A stretch of DNA of 64,000 nt. It comes from Zoroaster sp. YZ-2022. Taxonomy: Eukaryota; Echinodermata; Asteroidea; Forcipulatida; Zoroasteridae. The stretch is taken from NCBI GenBank assembly GCA_029582265.1, contig CM055831.1:30504189-30568188 (forward strand), given 5' to 3'. Positions 1-12,551 of this stretch are shown here, in pieces. A program made the position numbers and the translations under genes. Every line of letters starts with the position of its first letter. The first letter of the stretch is position 1. Under the pieces are notes generated by a model. That model ran no database searches, was not told where the DNA came from, and saw only the letters and a list, made by a program, of their open reading frames with translations.

Positions 1-795
1 ATGCTTAAATCGATCTTTTCTTTATTGGAGTGTAATCTCTTGAATTTAAAGATAATTGTCTGTACAAGTGCATTGTTCAAGAGTCACAGATTTCTGTTTG
101 CACCGCTCAAATGTTAAGTTCGAATTTTAAAAAGTCGTTTACGGGTAATTGGAACCGAAAAATGGAACCGGTAATGAGTAGCTTTTGTTGGTATCCGATA
201 CCCGGATACCCGGCACAGTTTCTCCATCAGCAATTTTGATTTTCTTTTTCAAAATTGCTGGATAGATTGGAATACGGCCAATACTGGTCCCTGTGTATAA
301 TGCATCATATATTTCCTGTGGCAAAAAAAAAAAGATTACTGAAAGTAAAAGGCATCACACCCATTTTGAAGCCGACCTATGACCAGAAACACGCGACTTT
401 TTTTTTTTGCCAATTGGTCAGCTTGCCCAATATAAACACCATGGAAGAATAAAGTTGACACCATTGGTGTTATTTTAACACCCAGTATTGGATGGGTATA
501 CTTGCTGGGTACATAGAAGACATCGTAACACAAGACCTGTTTATACAATATACATTCTATAAAAACACAAAATAGTAAAATGTATTTAAATATACAACTA
601 TGATAATAAACAATGATGTAAATAAATTTTCATGAACGAAATATCACTCCAAAAATGTGCTATTGTCTCAGAAATAGCTTATGATGACTTCTTACTTAGT
701 TGCTTCTATATGAAAAATAGGATTTACTACAGAAACCACAGACAAAGGGTTTCTCACTGGTGGATCCTGTGGTAATTTATTTGTGAGCAGGATAT
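1..795. other. Unit 1 left flank: conserved 3' flank of zinc-finger gene A with relic fingers
   Basis: No gene is supported in the first 130 bases. From about 130 on, the sequence is paralogous to the DNA left of every other zinc-finger gene in the window (about 9005, 15120, 23760, 41800 and 50430). Shared landmarks are a 'CAGCAATTTTGATTTTC' block, a 'CACCCAGTATTGGATGGG' block and an AT-rich stretch near 560-620. From about 690 to 795 the minus strand still shows decayed zinc-finger codons beyond the gene's stop. These are vestigial fingers, so the coding array was once longer. Confidence 0.7.
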
Positions 796-1973
<1,178 letters not shown>

Positions 1974-2387
1974 TGGGTGACTTGTGATTCAGGTTGAGAA
2001 CACGAATAATCAAACGGCTTGTCATTGGTGAAGACTTTCTGACTCAAAGTAGCTTTCTATATTAAGAAAAAAAGAATAGGTAATTAATAAAAATATTTAT
2101 TGAGGGAGCCACAGGAAGTCGATAGTATAAGAGCAGGGTTGATAATTTCCCTTGGAGCCTTGGGTTAGTGAATTAACAGAATGACTACTAGATCTACTTG
2201 GTGTGAAAGTCTGGGGGCTAGTGTACAAATATAAGAAACACATCAGCACAATTTAGAAAATATCAATGATTTGTTTGCTGACACCATAAGACAGTTCTTT
2301 AGCATGGTGGAGTATAACTCATCCTATAAACTTATTTAAAATAGCTTGAAAATTGTGCAACCAATTTTCAAGCTCAGCTTTGGGGCA
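1974..2387 (-). promoter_or_regulatory. Conserved 5' flank of gene A
   Basis: This block upstream of the minus-strand start is shared with genes B, C and D. It contains an AT-rich AATTAATAAAATATTTATT element about 110-130 bp upstream of the ATG in each paralog, and a conserved GATTAACAGAATGACTA block. The AT-rich element is the best core-promoter candidate, because it is kept in all copies at the same distance. An in-frame TGA lies 18 bases upstream of the ATG in the B paralog. Any upstream exon would therefore have to splice in very close to the start. Confidence 0.35.
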
Positions 2388-2760
2388 TTATAATACACAT
2401 AATAATGTGGACTTGTATAGCGCACGTATCCACTACAAACTGGTGCTCAAGGCACATTATATTACTACCCCTGCTCATCAGGCTCATAAATCATTCCTGA
2501 AACCATCTCAGCTCCCTGGGAGTATACAGCTCAATTGCTGCCATTACAGCGCATATAGGGCTAATCAAACACAACAACCAACTCTGCCTCACAGGTACCC
2601 ATTCACCCCTGGGTGGAGAGAAGCAATTACGGTAAAGTGTCTTGTTTTCAGTTGACACAAGCACCATGGTCACGGTTGGGATTCGAACCCACATTCTGAC
2701 GCACTCAACCATCAGAACACAAATCCGATGCACTAAAACCGCTCGACCATGGCACTCCAG
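2388..2760 (-). mobile_element. tRNA-derived SINE, full length
   Basis: Read on the minus strand, the head has an A-box-like TGGTCGAGCGG and a B-box GGTTCGAATCC (about 2678-2690). A body with CCACCCAGGGGTGAATGGG follows, then a GCGCTATACAAGTCC end and an ATT-rich tail. This is the architecture of a Pol III, LINE-mobilised SINE. Two 5'-shortened relatives lie at 35471-35787 and 62117-62435. Unit 2 carries the empty site at about 11632 (GACATTAAGTATACAG), so insertion postdates the unit 1/unit 2 duplication or was absent from the source copy. Confidence 0.8.
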
Positions 2761-4089
2761 TATACAGTATACATCAACAATAATTGTTTTTGTTTTATTT
2801 ATTGATACTCTTTGCATGGTGGGAGTATTGCCTTTGACAAATTTGGCATTGACTTGAAAAACAACCTCGCGCTTTGGAAAAGATGAGTACCCTTGCATAT
2901 GAGGATATGTAAAAAGTCAATGGGGTGATATTTTTGGGGAAAAGTTGGAAGTTTTACGTATTATGAGAACCTTACGGAAATATTTTCTTTGAAATTGCAA
3001 AATAATGATTGTGGCATTAAATTTCGAACCTAACAGGATCTTTTTTAAAGCAAAAATGGATGGAATACAAACATACATACATATACATAAACAAAGAGTG
3101 AGCAGCAAGTTAGTCAGGTGAAATATACACAAAAGAAGAAGTTACAAGAAGTAGAGTCATGTACTGGTCCTGGGACTGGACAATAGAGGATTTAAATATA
3201 GATAGAGCCAGGTACCAGGTATTACAATAAGTAAGCACTGCTTGCGGCAAACTTTAATGAGCTTTATATGACATCATCACTCATTTTACATAAGCTAATT
3301 ACAGCATGCAGTGGTTTGGGAAGTAATGAATATTCATTTAATGATTACGCCGGTGAACCGTGACCTCATCGTCGACAGCAATCAGCATGCAGTAAGTGGA
3401 AGATTGCACATCACCCCACAACTGTGTCACAGAATGCAGTCGATCAACTTCGGTGGTCTGTGAATATTACATAGGTACATACAGTAAAAATTATAAATTT
3501 CATTCAAACTTTGTTTGAATATTCATTAGGGTCGAAACAACTAACTGTGCAGTTACTTTATGAATGAACTACAGCAAATAGACCGCCCACTGGAGGCCAT
3601 GTAGGGAGCTGTCTTCACCCCACTTACACGAACACGTGTATTGTTAATATGTTCGTGCAAAAGTTGTCGCTTTTGAATTGACAGGCACATATGTACAAAT
3701 TTTCCAAAAGCAGAAATATTGGGGTTTTCAGCAAGTAGACAAACAAATTTGCATGGGATACAGTTAATATGTCCAGTAACTGTTTCTTTTGGAAGCATGG
3801 GTTTCATAAAATAGAGGGTATATGCATTTGGTCTATACTTGTCTGTGTACGTAATGCAGTGTGTATTTCAACGCTGGTGTTTTGTATGAGAGATGTCCGT
3901 TTACTTATTGTAATGGAGTTTTGGCTGGAAGAGATTATGAGAGATTTGTGAAAAACAAAGAGTCAGATAGAGGGAGTAAAACAAAAAGACAAATAAACTA
4001 ACAAGCAAAACAAATGTAAACAAATGAAGAAATATCTGTGGAGAAAGAAAATAATTAATTTTCTATGCAAATTAATTTTTGAATGAAAT
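2761..4089. other. Unit 1 noncoding spacer
   Basis: No gene is supported. Part of the stretch (about 3000-3240) is paralogous to 11700-11950 and 18290-18600 of units 2 and 3. The segment 3240-3900 appears specific to unit 1. Short ORFs here have no recognisable domain and are not conserved in the paralogous units. Confidence 0.5.
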
Positions 4090-5300
4090 CGTTCCCTGTA
4101 ATATAACCAATAATATTATCTTACCTACCTAGTAAGGTGGACAAATATATGGATGATGATGGACATATACTTCAAATTATTCCAGGATATTTATTTCATG
4201 AAAATTAGGGCATTTTGGTATACAATGACTTCTTCAGTCATGTCAGTGTGATCTTGTCAACTCCCATAAGTGACCAACACGGTCATTGTTCAAGCACAGT
4301 GGCAACTATAATAGGATCCTTCTATTTTCTGAAAGAGGATTTTTTATAGCAGGGAAATAAAGTCCGAAAACATCTTTTTATGGATTTTAAAATAGTTTTC
4401 GCTTGTACCCTCAAAATCGATCAAAATCATTTTTAACTGTTAGTGGTTGCAAAATATTTTTAAAAGCAGCGGGTAGAATGTCAGATCCAACCGCCCACTT
4501 TTCTCATTCAATATAACCAATAATGTAATCTTACCTACCTAGTAAGCCAATTAAGTAAGGTGGAGAACATATGGACATATGGATGATGGACATATACTAA
4601 AATTATTCCAGGATATTTATTTCATGAAAATCAGGCATTTTAGTATACGATGACTTCTCAGTTATGTCAGTTTGACCTTGTCAACTCCCCTATAAGTATA
4701 AACCACGGTCATTGTACATGCGCAGTGGCAACTATAATAGTATCCTCTCTATTTTCTGAAGGGAGGATTTTTAATCAGTCAGAAATCAAGTCCGATAACA
4801 TCATAAAAGTGGATTTGGAAAGAATGTCGATCCGGCCGCCACTTTAAGGGCTTTTTGGATTTTTTTTTTGCAAACCTACTAACCAGTTAAAAATCATTCT
4901 ATCGATTTTGTAGACAGAAAGCGAAACTATCATTAAAATCCACTTTTATGATGGTTTTCGGACTTAATTTCCCTTCTAAAAAAATCCTCCCCTTCAGAAA
5001 ATAGAAGGATCCTATTATAGTTGCCACTACGCATGTACAATGACCGTGTTGGTCACTAATTAAGGAGTTTACAAGATCAGACTGACATGACTGGAGGAAG
5101 TCATCGTATACCAAAAATGCCTGATTTTTCATGAAATAAATATCCTGGAATAATTTGAAGTATATGTCCATCATCATCCATTATGTTCTCCACCTTACCA
5201 AGATTACATTATTGGTTATATTTAATGAAAAATAGTGGCAGCCAGATACGACATTCTACCTTTTCAAAAAACCCTTAAAAAGTGGCGGTCGTTTACGACA
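4090..5300. mobile_element. Foldback MITE cluster, partly inverted
   Basis: A roughly 400-bp module with the landmarks CTACCTAGTAAGGTGGA and GGACATATACTTCAAATTA occurs twice in direct order (about 4090 and 4505) and once inverted (4880-5240), giving a long imperfect palindrome. The outer termini are GAATGTC...CCGCCCACTTTT and AAAAAGTGGCGGTCG...GACATTC, a TIR of about 26 bp. The simplest member is at 12084-12551. No transposase ORF is present, so it is non-autonomous. Confidence 0.65.
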
Positions 5301-7339
5301 TTCTTTGGAAATTTTTGCTGCGTTTGTTCATATCATTTGTCCCCAAAACCCACTTCCCATAATTCATTGATTAAAAAGGACCCACGACCTCTCCTACCAA
5401 CGACTGCAAATAAAGACCAAAACTCTTGAATTAATTTTTTTCCATGGACTACAGTACTAAAATTTGGAACGATTTACCAGGCCCGTACGCAGGATTTTTT
5501 ATGGGGTGGTGCGAATTTGTACTGATGGGACCAAAAATGCCTTGGGAAACTATATAACGTCGGTTTCGCGCCCTTTCATGTGGACCTTTTGTGGACCTTT
5601 TGGTAATTTGGGGGGGTGCGTACGGGCCTGTTTACCACACCATCTACGTACTCGATCAAACAAAGCTAACCAGCTTCAAAACCGGAACGAAACCACAACC
5701 CACAACACAAACTAGTCTGTCAAGTCAACACTCTGTACTGTAGTGATGCGGATTTACCGCTTTTACGGAGTATAACAATCCAGATCCAGAGATCCAGATT
5801 GCGCACACAATTCCGAATAGGTCTTGAGTCCACGGGAGTCGATACTTACGCTAGACCTCAACGTTCACCAACGGACAAAACAAACCCATTTATTTCACTG
5901 TCACAACTAACTACAAAAACTACATTAACTTACCTATATATTCTATATCCTCAATGGAGTATCATACGTTGTCATGATGACATTTTGTATATTCCGATGT
6001 ATAAAGTCGTCACATTCTTCGACAAGTTCACCACGTGCGTAAAAAGCCATTTTCAAATTAACCAACCTCCAGATATCCAGCAGCCAGCGCTGCAGCCCCC
6101 GGCCACACACACACAGAGCAATGCGCGTGCGTATTAGAAAACGCAGCGCAGGGGTCCAAGAGGGCGTGTGTGGTGACAATTGTTTTTTCAGGTCCCCACC
6201 GAAAACCCTGACAGTGCCCTATAAAAGAAAGAAAAGGAAAACCCATACCTTCCCCCACTGAAAAGCAATGCCCCTCCCATTCCCTCCCCGTTCCCGGGGA
6301 ATGGCTACTGGTTCACAAAGACGAATGAGAACAGGCCACAGCCAATGAACATATCCTGAGATAATGAATATGCATATTTCACTGGCAACTGCATTTGTTA
6401 TTCTTTTTTGTAAGTAAATTCCTGTTTGATCACGAAGAATTAAGAATGTCGTGTTGTCCAGGTTCAGAAAGTTAAGAGATAATGACCCCATTCGACTGAG
6501 TTACACAATTAATTAAATCCTTTTTATTGTAAAAAATCCAAATCTGTACAAATGAATTATGTTCTCGTTCAACAATTAAATATAAATCCATATTACTGGG
6601 AAAGACTTGCAAAGACTTGCAAAGTGAAGTAAAAGTTGTGATTTATTGATGAAAAGCTTTTGGTTTTAAGTGATTCGAAAAATTACAACTGATACAATTT
6701 CTGAGGGAACATCTATGTCAAATAGAGACAGGGAAGGGGGCTTTTATGATGTGCTTGTATGAATATTATGGTCATTATTCTGAGACAGTTACATGGCTGA
6801 AATGAAATGGGCCATAACCAAAATAGAGGCACATTGGTAGTATACAAGGATGAAACGCCTACCCCAAATATTTCCTCATATCTACCCACTCGTCCAGCAC
6901 ATTGGTAGTATACAGGGATGTAAATATCGATTTTCAGTTGACAATAAACCGCCAATTCAATCCATCAAAGCAGGCTTGTATTTTTTTTTTGCAGAGGTGG
7001 TTTGAAACGCCTACCATCCCCCCTCAAAAATATCCCACACTTAGCCCCGGCCCCACCTAAATATTTTCTCACCTTATACCCTCGTCCAGCGATTTTAAAG
7101 GTTTTTAATTTTTTCAATCCCGCTAGTTAATTCAGTCGGCACATTGGCTTCCATTCCCCACCCCCCCCAAAAATTTTTTTTTTTAATTTTTTAAATAATG
7201 AAAATAATGCCATTGCTTGTAGTATAGCTCGATATGGATTGAATAAGAAAAACATTGTTCCAAGTGAAGACAGACAAATGTAGACAATAAGATCAAAAAA
7301 AAGAAAAAGGTACAGAATGCTTTTGTTATTAATTATACA
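5301..7339. other. Unit 1 noncoding spacer with a small TIR element inside
   Basis: No gene is supported. Landmarks shared with units 2 and 3 (for example GTCCACGGGAGTCGATACTT near 5829, also 12624 and 20351) show that it is part of the tandem segmental unit. A TIR element at 5478-5630 is annotated separately. Confidence 0.5.
5478..5630. mobile_element. Short TIR element (MITE) with 5-bp TTTAC duplication
   Basis: A 153-bp element has perfect 14-bp terminal inverted repeats, CAGGCCCGTACGCA at the left and TGCGTACGGGCCTG at the right. It is flanked on both sides by TTTAC (5473-5477 and 5631-5635). It contains no transposase. The superfamily is uncertain: the CAGG start is hAT-like, but hAT elements normally give 8-bp duplications. 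Confidence 0.7.
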
Positions 7340-7640
7340 TTAAAGGAAGGTACAACCATTGGTAATGTTGGTAACATGCTACTATTAGTATGTTTTCTCT
7401 TGAACTCAAGATACATTGAACGAAGGTACAACATTGGTAATGTTAGCAAACCGCTTCTATGAGTATACTTTACTTTCTTTGAATCAATTGAAGGAAGGTA
7501 CAACATTGGTAATGTAGGCAAAACTGCTTCTATGAGTATGCTTACTCTCTTTGAATCAAGATATACATTGAAGGGAAGGTACAACATTGGTAATGTTGGC
7601 CAAACTGCTTCTATGAGTATGCTTACTCTCAAGATATTGA
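7340..7640. repeat. 81-bp minisatellite, unit 1
   Basis: There are about four degenerate copies of a unit with landmarks GGTACAACATTGGTAATGTT, CTTCTATGAGTATGCTTACT and TTTGAATCAAGATATACATT. The exact 81-bp period is measured in the best-preserved array at 21940-22102. The same repeat sits at the same relative place in units 2 and 3. Confidence 0.85.
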
Positions 7641-7904
7641 CACATCCATTAAAAACAACCTATGAAAGTTTAAGCAAAAAATGCGAAAAATGTTAAATGC
7701 ATTGTTGTTATGCAGAATTTAGGAAAGAATACTCTTTCCTAAATTCAAATTAGAAATTATTTCACTTTTCTAAAAATTAAAAGCAGATAAAATAATTTCT
7801 AGGGGAGATTCACACCATCAGCTTTACACAAAGTATGTTTTACATTAAAATTTGATACATTTGGTAATTTTGTAATTACCAATCATATACCTTAGCTTTA
7901 AAGG

Positions 7905-8735
7905 AACACATCATTTTGAAAATATGACAACTTTCCATTGCCTACTAGTGGGGATAATTATTTGAAAGCTAATCTTGATGTGTAGTTGGCAAAAAGTAAT
8001 AGTCATCCTGAAAACAAAATATGACAACTTTCCATTGCCACTACAAAAAACAGCCCATGGTGGGAATAATTATTTGAAAGCTAAACGTGATGTGAAGTTG
8101 GCAAAAAGTAAGTCATCCTGAAAACAAAATATGACAACTTTCCATTGTCTACTGGTGGGGATAATTATTTGAAAGCTAAACTTGGTGTGTAGTTGGCAAA
8201 AAGTAATAGTCATCCTGAAAACAAAATATGACAACTTTCCATTGCCGCCACAAAAACAGCCCATGGTGGGAATAATTATTTGAAAGCTAAACTTGATGTG
8301 TAGTTGGCAAAAGTAACAGTCATCCTGAAAACAAAATATGACAACTTTCCATTGTTCTATCTGGTGGGATAATTATTTGAAAGCTAAACTGGTGGTGTAG
8401 TTGGCAAAAGTAATAGTCATCCTGAAACAAAATATGACAACTTTCCATTGCCGCTTCAACAAAACAGCCCATGGTGGAATAATTATTTGAAAGCTAAACT
8501 TGATGTGAAGTTGGCAAAAGTAACAGTCATCCTGAAAACAAAAATATGACAACTTTCCATTGTCTACTGGTGGGGATAATTATTTGAAAGTTAAACTTGG
8601 TGTGTAGTTGGCAAAAAATAATAGTCATCGTGAAAACAAAATATGACAACTTTCCATTGCCGCTACAAAAACAGCCCATGGTGGGGATAATTATTTGAAA
8701 GCTAAACTTGATATGTAGTTTGCAAAAAGTAACCC
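7905..8735. repeat. Dimeric satellite, about 207-bp higher-order period
   Basis: Eight monomers are marked by ATAATTATTTGAAAGCTAAA (near 7955, 8067, 8160, 8269, 8369, 8480, 8577 and 8688). Their spacings alternate between about 95-100 and 109-112 bp. The longer monomers carry an extra ACAGCCCATGGTGG piece, so the true repeat is a dimer of about 207 bp. Units 2 and 3 keep only one or two monomers. No gene lies between 7641 and 9004. Confidence 0.8.
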
Positions 8736-9004
8736 TTATTTTTTCATTCATGCATGACTGCTTTATAGCCGATAACCACAGGTATGTACCCCTCTACAAG
8801 CGTCACAATACATTTTGTTTGCAGATCTTGTATGAATAACTATGAATAACTTTACCCTGAAAATGCAATTTCATGGTGTCTCTTCCTCTCAGATATTGGC
8901 AATAATGTTCATAGTGATTTCAGGGCAAATTCACGGCGATCTTGAGAATAAATGAGCTGCCCCAAAACTGCCACAAGAAGTTCATGTTGCTTTCACGGCA
9001 TTTT

Positions 9005-9767
9005 CAAGTCATTTACGGGTAATTGGAACCGAAAAATGGAACCCGGTAATGAGTGTTTTGGTTGGGTATCCGGATACCCGGCACAGCCCTCCATCAGCAA
9101 TTTTGATTTTCTTTTTTCAAAATTGCTGGATAGATTGAATACGGCCAAATACTGGTCCCTGTGTGTATATCGCATCATATATTTCCTGTGGCAAAAAAAA
9201 GATTACTGAAAGTAAAAGTGCATCACCGCACCCATTTTGAAGCCGACCTATGACCAGAAACCTCAAGACTTTTTTTTGGCCAATTGGTCAGCTTGCCCAA
9301 TATAAAATACCCTGGAAGAATAAAGTTGACAGCAGTGGTGTTATTTTTAACACCCAGTATTGATGGGTATACTTGCTGGGTATATAGAAGACACCCTACA
9401 GGAAGACCTGTTTATACAATATACATTCTATAAAAAACACAAATAGTAAAATGTATTAAAATAAACAACTATGATAATAAACAATGATGTAAATAAATTT
9501 ACATGAAAATGTAGGACAAGTTTCATGAACGAAATATCACTCCAAAAATGTGCTATTGTCTCAGAAATAGCTTATGAGTGTAAGAAGAAAATGTCACAAA
9601 CAAATGTTTTTTTTTCATTGGTGTGGGATCCTCTGATGACTTCTTACTTAGTTGCTTCTATATGAAAAAAAGGATTTACTACAGAAACAACAGACAAAGG
9701 GTTTCTCACTGGTGGATCCTGTGGTAATTTATTTGTGAGGATATTTGGCAAAATGTTACAACCCAAG
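9005..9767. other. Conserved 3' flank of gene B with relic fingers
   Basis: This is the paralog of 130-795. Beyond the stop of gene B, on the minus strand, the sequence still resembles zinc-finger codons but with internal stops: HTNK-stop, then decayed CH-rich stretches near 9600-9760. No intact gene is present. Confidence 0.65.
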
Positions 9768-11021
9768 TCATTTATTGGTGTGGACTCTCTGATGACGTCT
9801 TAGATTGCCTCCTTGTGAGAAGGATTTGCCACAAATGTCACAAACAAATGGTTTCTCATTGGTGTGTACCCTCAGATGACGTCTTAGACTGCTTCCAAGT
9901 GAGAAGGACTTTCCACAAATGTCACAGACAAATGGTTTCTCATTGGTGTGTACCCTCAGATGACGTCTTAGACTGCTTCCAAGTGAGAAGGATTTTCCAC
10001 AAATGTCACAGACAAATGGTTTCTCATTGGTGTGGACCCTCCGATGACGTCTTAGATTGCTTCCATGTGAGTAGCATTTTCCACAAATGTCACAGACAAA
10101 TGGTTTCTCATTGGTGTGTACCCTCTGATGACATCTTAGATTGCTGCCATGTGAGTAGCATTTTCCACAAATGTCACAGACAAATGGTTTCTCATTGGTG
10201 TGTACCCTCCGATGACATCTTAGATTGCTTCCATGTGAGAAGGACTTTCCACAAATGTCACAGACAAATGGCTTCACATTGGTGTGGACCCTCTGATGAC
10301 ATCTTAGACTGCTTTCATGTGAAAACGATTTGCCACAAATGTCACAGGTAAATGGTTTCTCATTGGTGTGTACCCTCCGATGACATCTTAGATTGCTTCC
10401 TTGTGAAAAGGATTTTCCACAAATGTCACAGACAAATGGTTTCTCATTAGTGTGTACCCTCCGATGACGTCTTAGATTGCTTCCTTGTGAAAAGGATTTT
10501 CCACAAATGTCACAGGTAAATGGTTTCTCATTGGTGTGTACCCTCTGATGACATCTTAGATTGCTTCCATGTGAGTAGCATTTTCCACAAATGTCACAGA
10601 CAAATGGTTTCTCTTTAGTGTGGACAATTTGATGCATTCTTAGTGAGCTTTCTTGGGTGAAGGATTTGCCACAAATGTTACAAATAAATGGTTTCTCATT
10701 GGTGTGTACCCTCTGATGACGTCTTAGACTGCTTCCATGTGAGAAGGATTTTCCACAAATGTCACAGGTAAATGGTTTCTCATTGGTGTGTACCCTCCGA
10801 TGACATCTTAGATTGCTTCCATGTGAGAAGGATTTTCCACAAATGTCACAGACAAATGGTTTCTCTTTAGTGTGGACAATTTGATGCATTCTTAGTGAGC
10901 TTCCTTGGGTGAAGGATTTGCCACAAATTTTACAAATAAATGGTTTCTCATTGGTGTGTACCCTCTGATGACGTCTTACATTGCTTCCATGTGAGAATTG
11001 TTTCTCATTTGTTAGATCCAT
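9768..11021 (-). CDS. C2H2 zinc-finger protein B, 14 fingers, intact
   Basis: This 417-residue protein consists of a 28-residue N-terminal module followed by 14 complete C2H2 fingers (13 x 28 plus a final 25), ending VHTNK. Each finger is C-x2-C-x12-H-x3-H with linker TNEKPF (TKEKPF after fingers 1 and 4, TNVKPF after finger 8). The N-terminal module (MDLTNEKQFSHGSNVRRH) has the His pair but lacks both cysteines, so it cannot fold as a normal finger. Helix positions are of low diversity: -1 is mostly Q, H or L, +3 mostly N or S, and +6 R, C or M. Many fingers carry Cys at +6 (LRCH). Fingers 5, 10 and 11 read GKCYS instead of GKSFS. The start is chosen because paralogs share MDLTN and an in-frame TGA lies 18 bases upstream. 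The expected role is sequence-specific nuclear DNA binding. No effector domain is visible, so the regulatory output is unknown. Confidence 0.9.
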   Translation of the reverse strand: MDLTNEKQFSHGSNVRRHQRVHTNEKPFICKICGKSFTQGSSLRMHQIVHTKEKPFVCDICGKSFSHGSNLRCHRRVHTNEKPFTCDICGKSFSHGSSLRRHQRVHTNEKPFICNICGKSFTQESSLRMHQIVHTKEKPFVCDICGKCYSHGSNLRCHQRVHTNEKPFTCDICGKSFSQGSNLRRHRRVHTNEKPFVCDICGKSFSQGSNLRCHRRVHTNEKPFTCDICGKSFSHESSLRCHQRVHTNVKPFVCDICGKSFSHGSNLRCHRRVHTNEKPFVCDICGKCYSHGSNLRCHQRVHTNEKPFVCDICGKCYSHGSNLRRHRRVHTNEKPFVCDICGKSFSLGSSLRRHLRVHTNEKPFVCDICGKSFSLGSSLRRHLRVHTNEKPFVCDICGKSFSQGGNLRRHQRVHTNK

Positions 11022-11152
11022 TAGGTGACTTGTGATTCAGGTTGAGAACACAAATAATCAAACGGCTTATCATTGGTGAAGACTTTCTGACTCAAAGCAG
11101 CTTTCTACATTAAGGAAAAAAGTATAGGTAATTAATAAAATATTTATTGAGG
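11022..11152 (-). promoter_or_regulatory. Conserved 5' flank and AT-rich core of gene B
   Basis: The AT-rich element at about 11132-11150 (TAATTAATAAAATATTTATT on the plus strand) lies about 110-130 bp upstream of the ATG. It is also kept upstream of genes A, C1, C2, D1 and D2. It is a candidate TATA-like core promoter, inferred from conservation and position only. Confidence 0.35.
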
Positions 11153-11374
11153 CAGTGCCTAAAGCCATGTTGTTTATCGTTCTTGTGTGATTCAATGTTT
11201 GTTTACTTCCTATGTGGTAGCATCAGGAGATCAACTCGACAGTAATCTAGTTTACTTTTTTGTAATCTACAGGGTGCTACCTTGTTTCTTTTTCTGATAA
11301 TTTAATGTAAATTTGTGTTTATTTTTTGTTCTACCTGTGAAATCAATAAATGAATGAAATGAATGAATGAATGA
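11153..11374 (+). mobile_element. LINE 3'-end fragment with (ATGA)n tail
   Basis: About 220 bp are inserted in the conserved 5' flank of gene B, between TTATTGAGGCA and AGAGCAGGGTTG, which are nearly contiguous in units 1 and 4. The segment ends in a short ATGAATGA-type tail. That is typical of 5'-truncated CR1/L2-like non-LTR retrotransposon insertions. No reverse transcriptase remains, so the family is inferred from the tail. Confidence 0.55.
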
Positions 11375-12083
11375 AAGAGCAGGGTTGATAATTTCCCCTA
11401 GAGCCTTGGGCTAGTGGATTAACAGAATGACTACTACATCTCCTTGGTGTGAAAGTCTGGGGGCTAGTGTACAAATATAAGAAACACATCATCACAATTT
11501 AGAAAAAATCAGTGATTTTTTGGCTGACACCATAAGGCAGTTCTTTGGCATGGTGGAATATAATTCATCCTATAAACTTATTCAAATAAGCTTGAAAATT
11601 GTGCAACCAATTTTCAAGCTCAGTTTTGAGACATTAAGTATACAGTATACATGAACTTAAAACAATAATTGTTTGTTTTTATTTATTGATACTCTTTTAC
11701 GATTATGAGAACCTTATTTGAAATTGCAAAATAACGGTTGTGGCCTTACATTTTGAACCTAATAGGATCTTTCTCAAAGGCAAAAATGGGACGGAATACA
11801 AACATACATTCATACATAAACACAAGAGTGAGCAGAAGTTAGTCAGGTGTGAAATGAACACAAAAGAAGAAGATACAAGAAGCAGAGTCATGTACTGGTC
11901 CTGGGACTGGACAATAGAGGGATTACACATGAATAGATAGAGGTACCATTATAAGAGAGGAAGTTAGTCAGGTGTGAAATGAACACAAAAGAAGAAGATA
12001 CAAGAAGCAGAGTCATGTACTGGTCCTACGGATGACTCATGAATAGATAGAGGTACCAGGAGTTTTTGGCTAGGAGAAGGGGT
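11375..12083. other. Unit 2 5' flank and tandem 120-bp block
   Basis: No gene is supported. A block of about 120 bp with landmarks GTTAGTCAGGTGTGAAATGA and AGATACAAGAAGCAGAGTCA occurs twice (about 11837 and 11967). It is also tandem in unit 3 (18354 and 18480). The SINE-free empty site homologous to unit 1 lies near 11632. Confidence 0.55.
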
Positions 12084-12551
12084 AGAATGTCGTATCCGAC
12101 TGCCACTTTTTCTCATTAAATATATCCAATAATGTAATATTACCTACCCAGTAAGGTGGAGATCATAATGGATGATGATGGACATATACTTCAAATTATT
12201 CCAGGATATTTATTTCATGAAAAATCAGGCATTTGTGGTATACGATGACTTCCTCAGTCATGTCAGTCTGATCTTGTAAACTCCCCCATAAGTGACCAAC
12301 ACAGTCATTGTAGTGACATGCGCAGTGGCAACTATAGATCCTTCTATTTTCTGAAGGGGAGGATTTTTGTAGACAGGAAATCAAGTCCGAAAACATCATA
12401 AAAGTGGATTTTAAAGATAGTTTTCGCTTTCTGTACCCCCAAAAATCGATTTTGTAACTGGTTAGGCCTATTTAAACAGTGAGTTTGTGGTTGCAAAACA
12501 ACTTTTTTCAAAAAACCCTTAAAAAGTGGCGGTCGGATAGGACATTCTTTG
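12084..12551. mobile_element. MITE with GAATGTCG...CGCCACTTTT TIR, simplest copy
   Basis: A compact element of about 468 bp has termini GAATGTCGTATCCGACTGCC and, inverted, GGCGGTCGGATAGGACATTC, giving TIRs of about 26 bp. The body matches the foldback cluster at 4090-5300 and the nested copy at 18783-20271. It has no coding capacity. Confidence 0.7.

Noticed and set aside
2660..2760. A functional tRNA gene
   Set aside because: The A- and B-box-like sequences belong to a SINE head. The cloverleaf is not complete and the body and tail are those of a retroposon.
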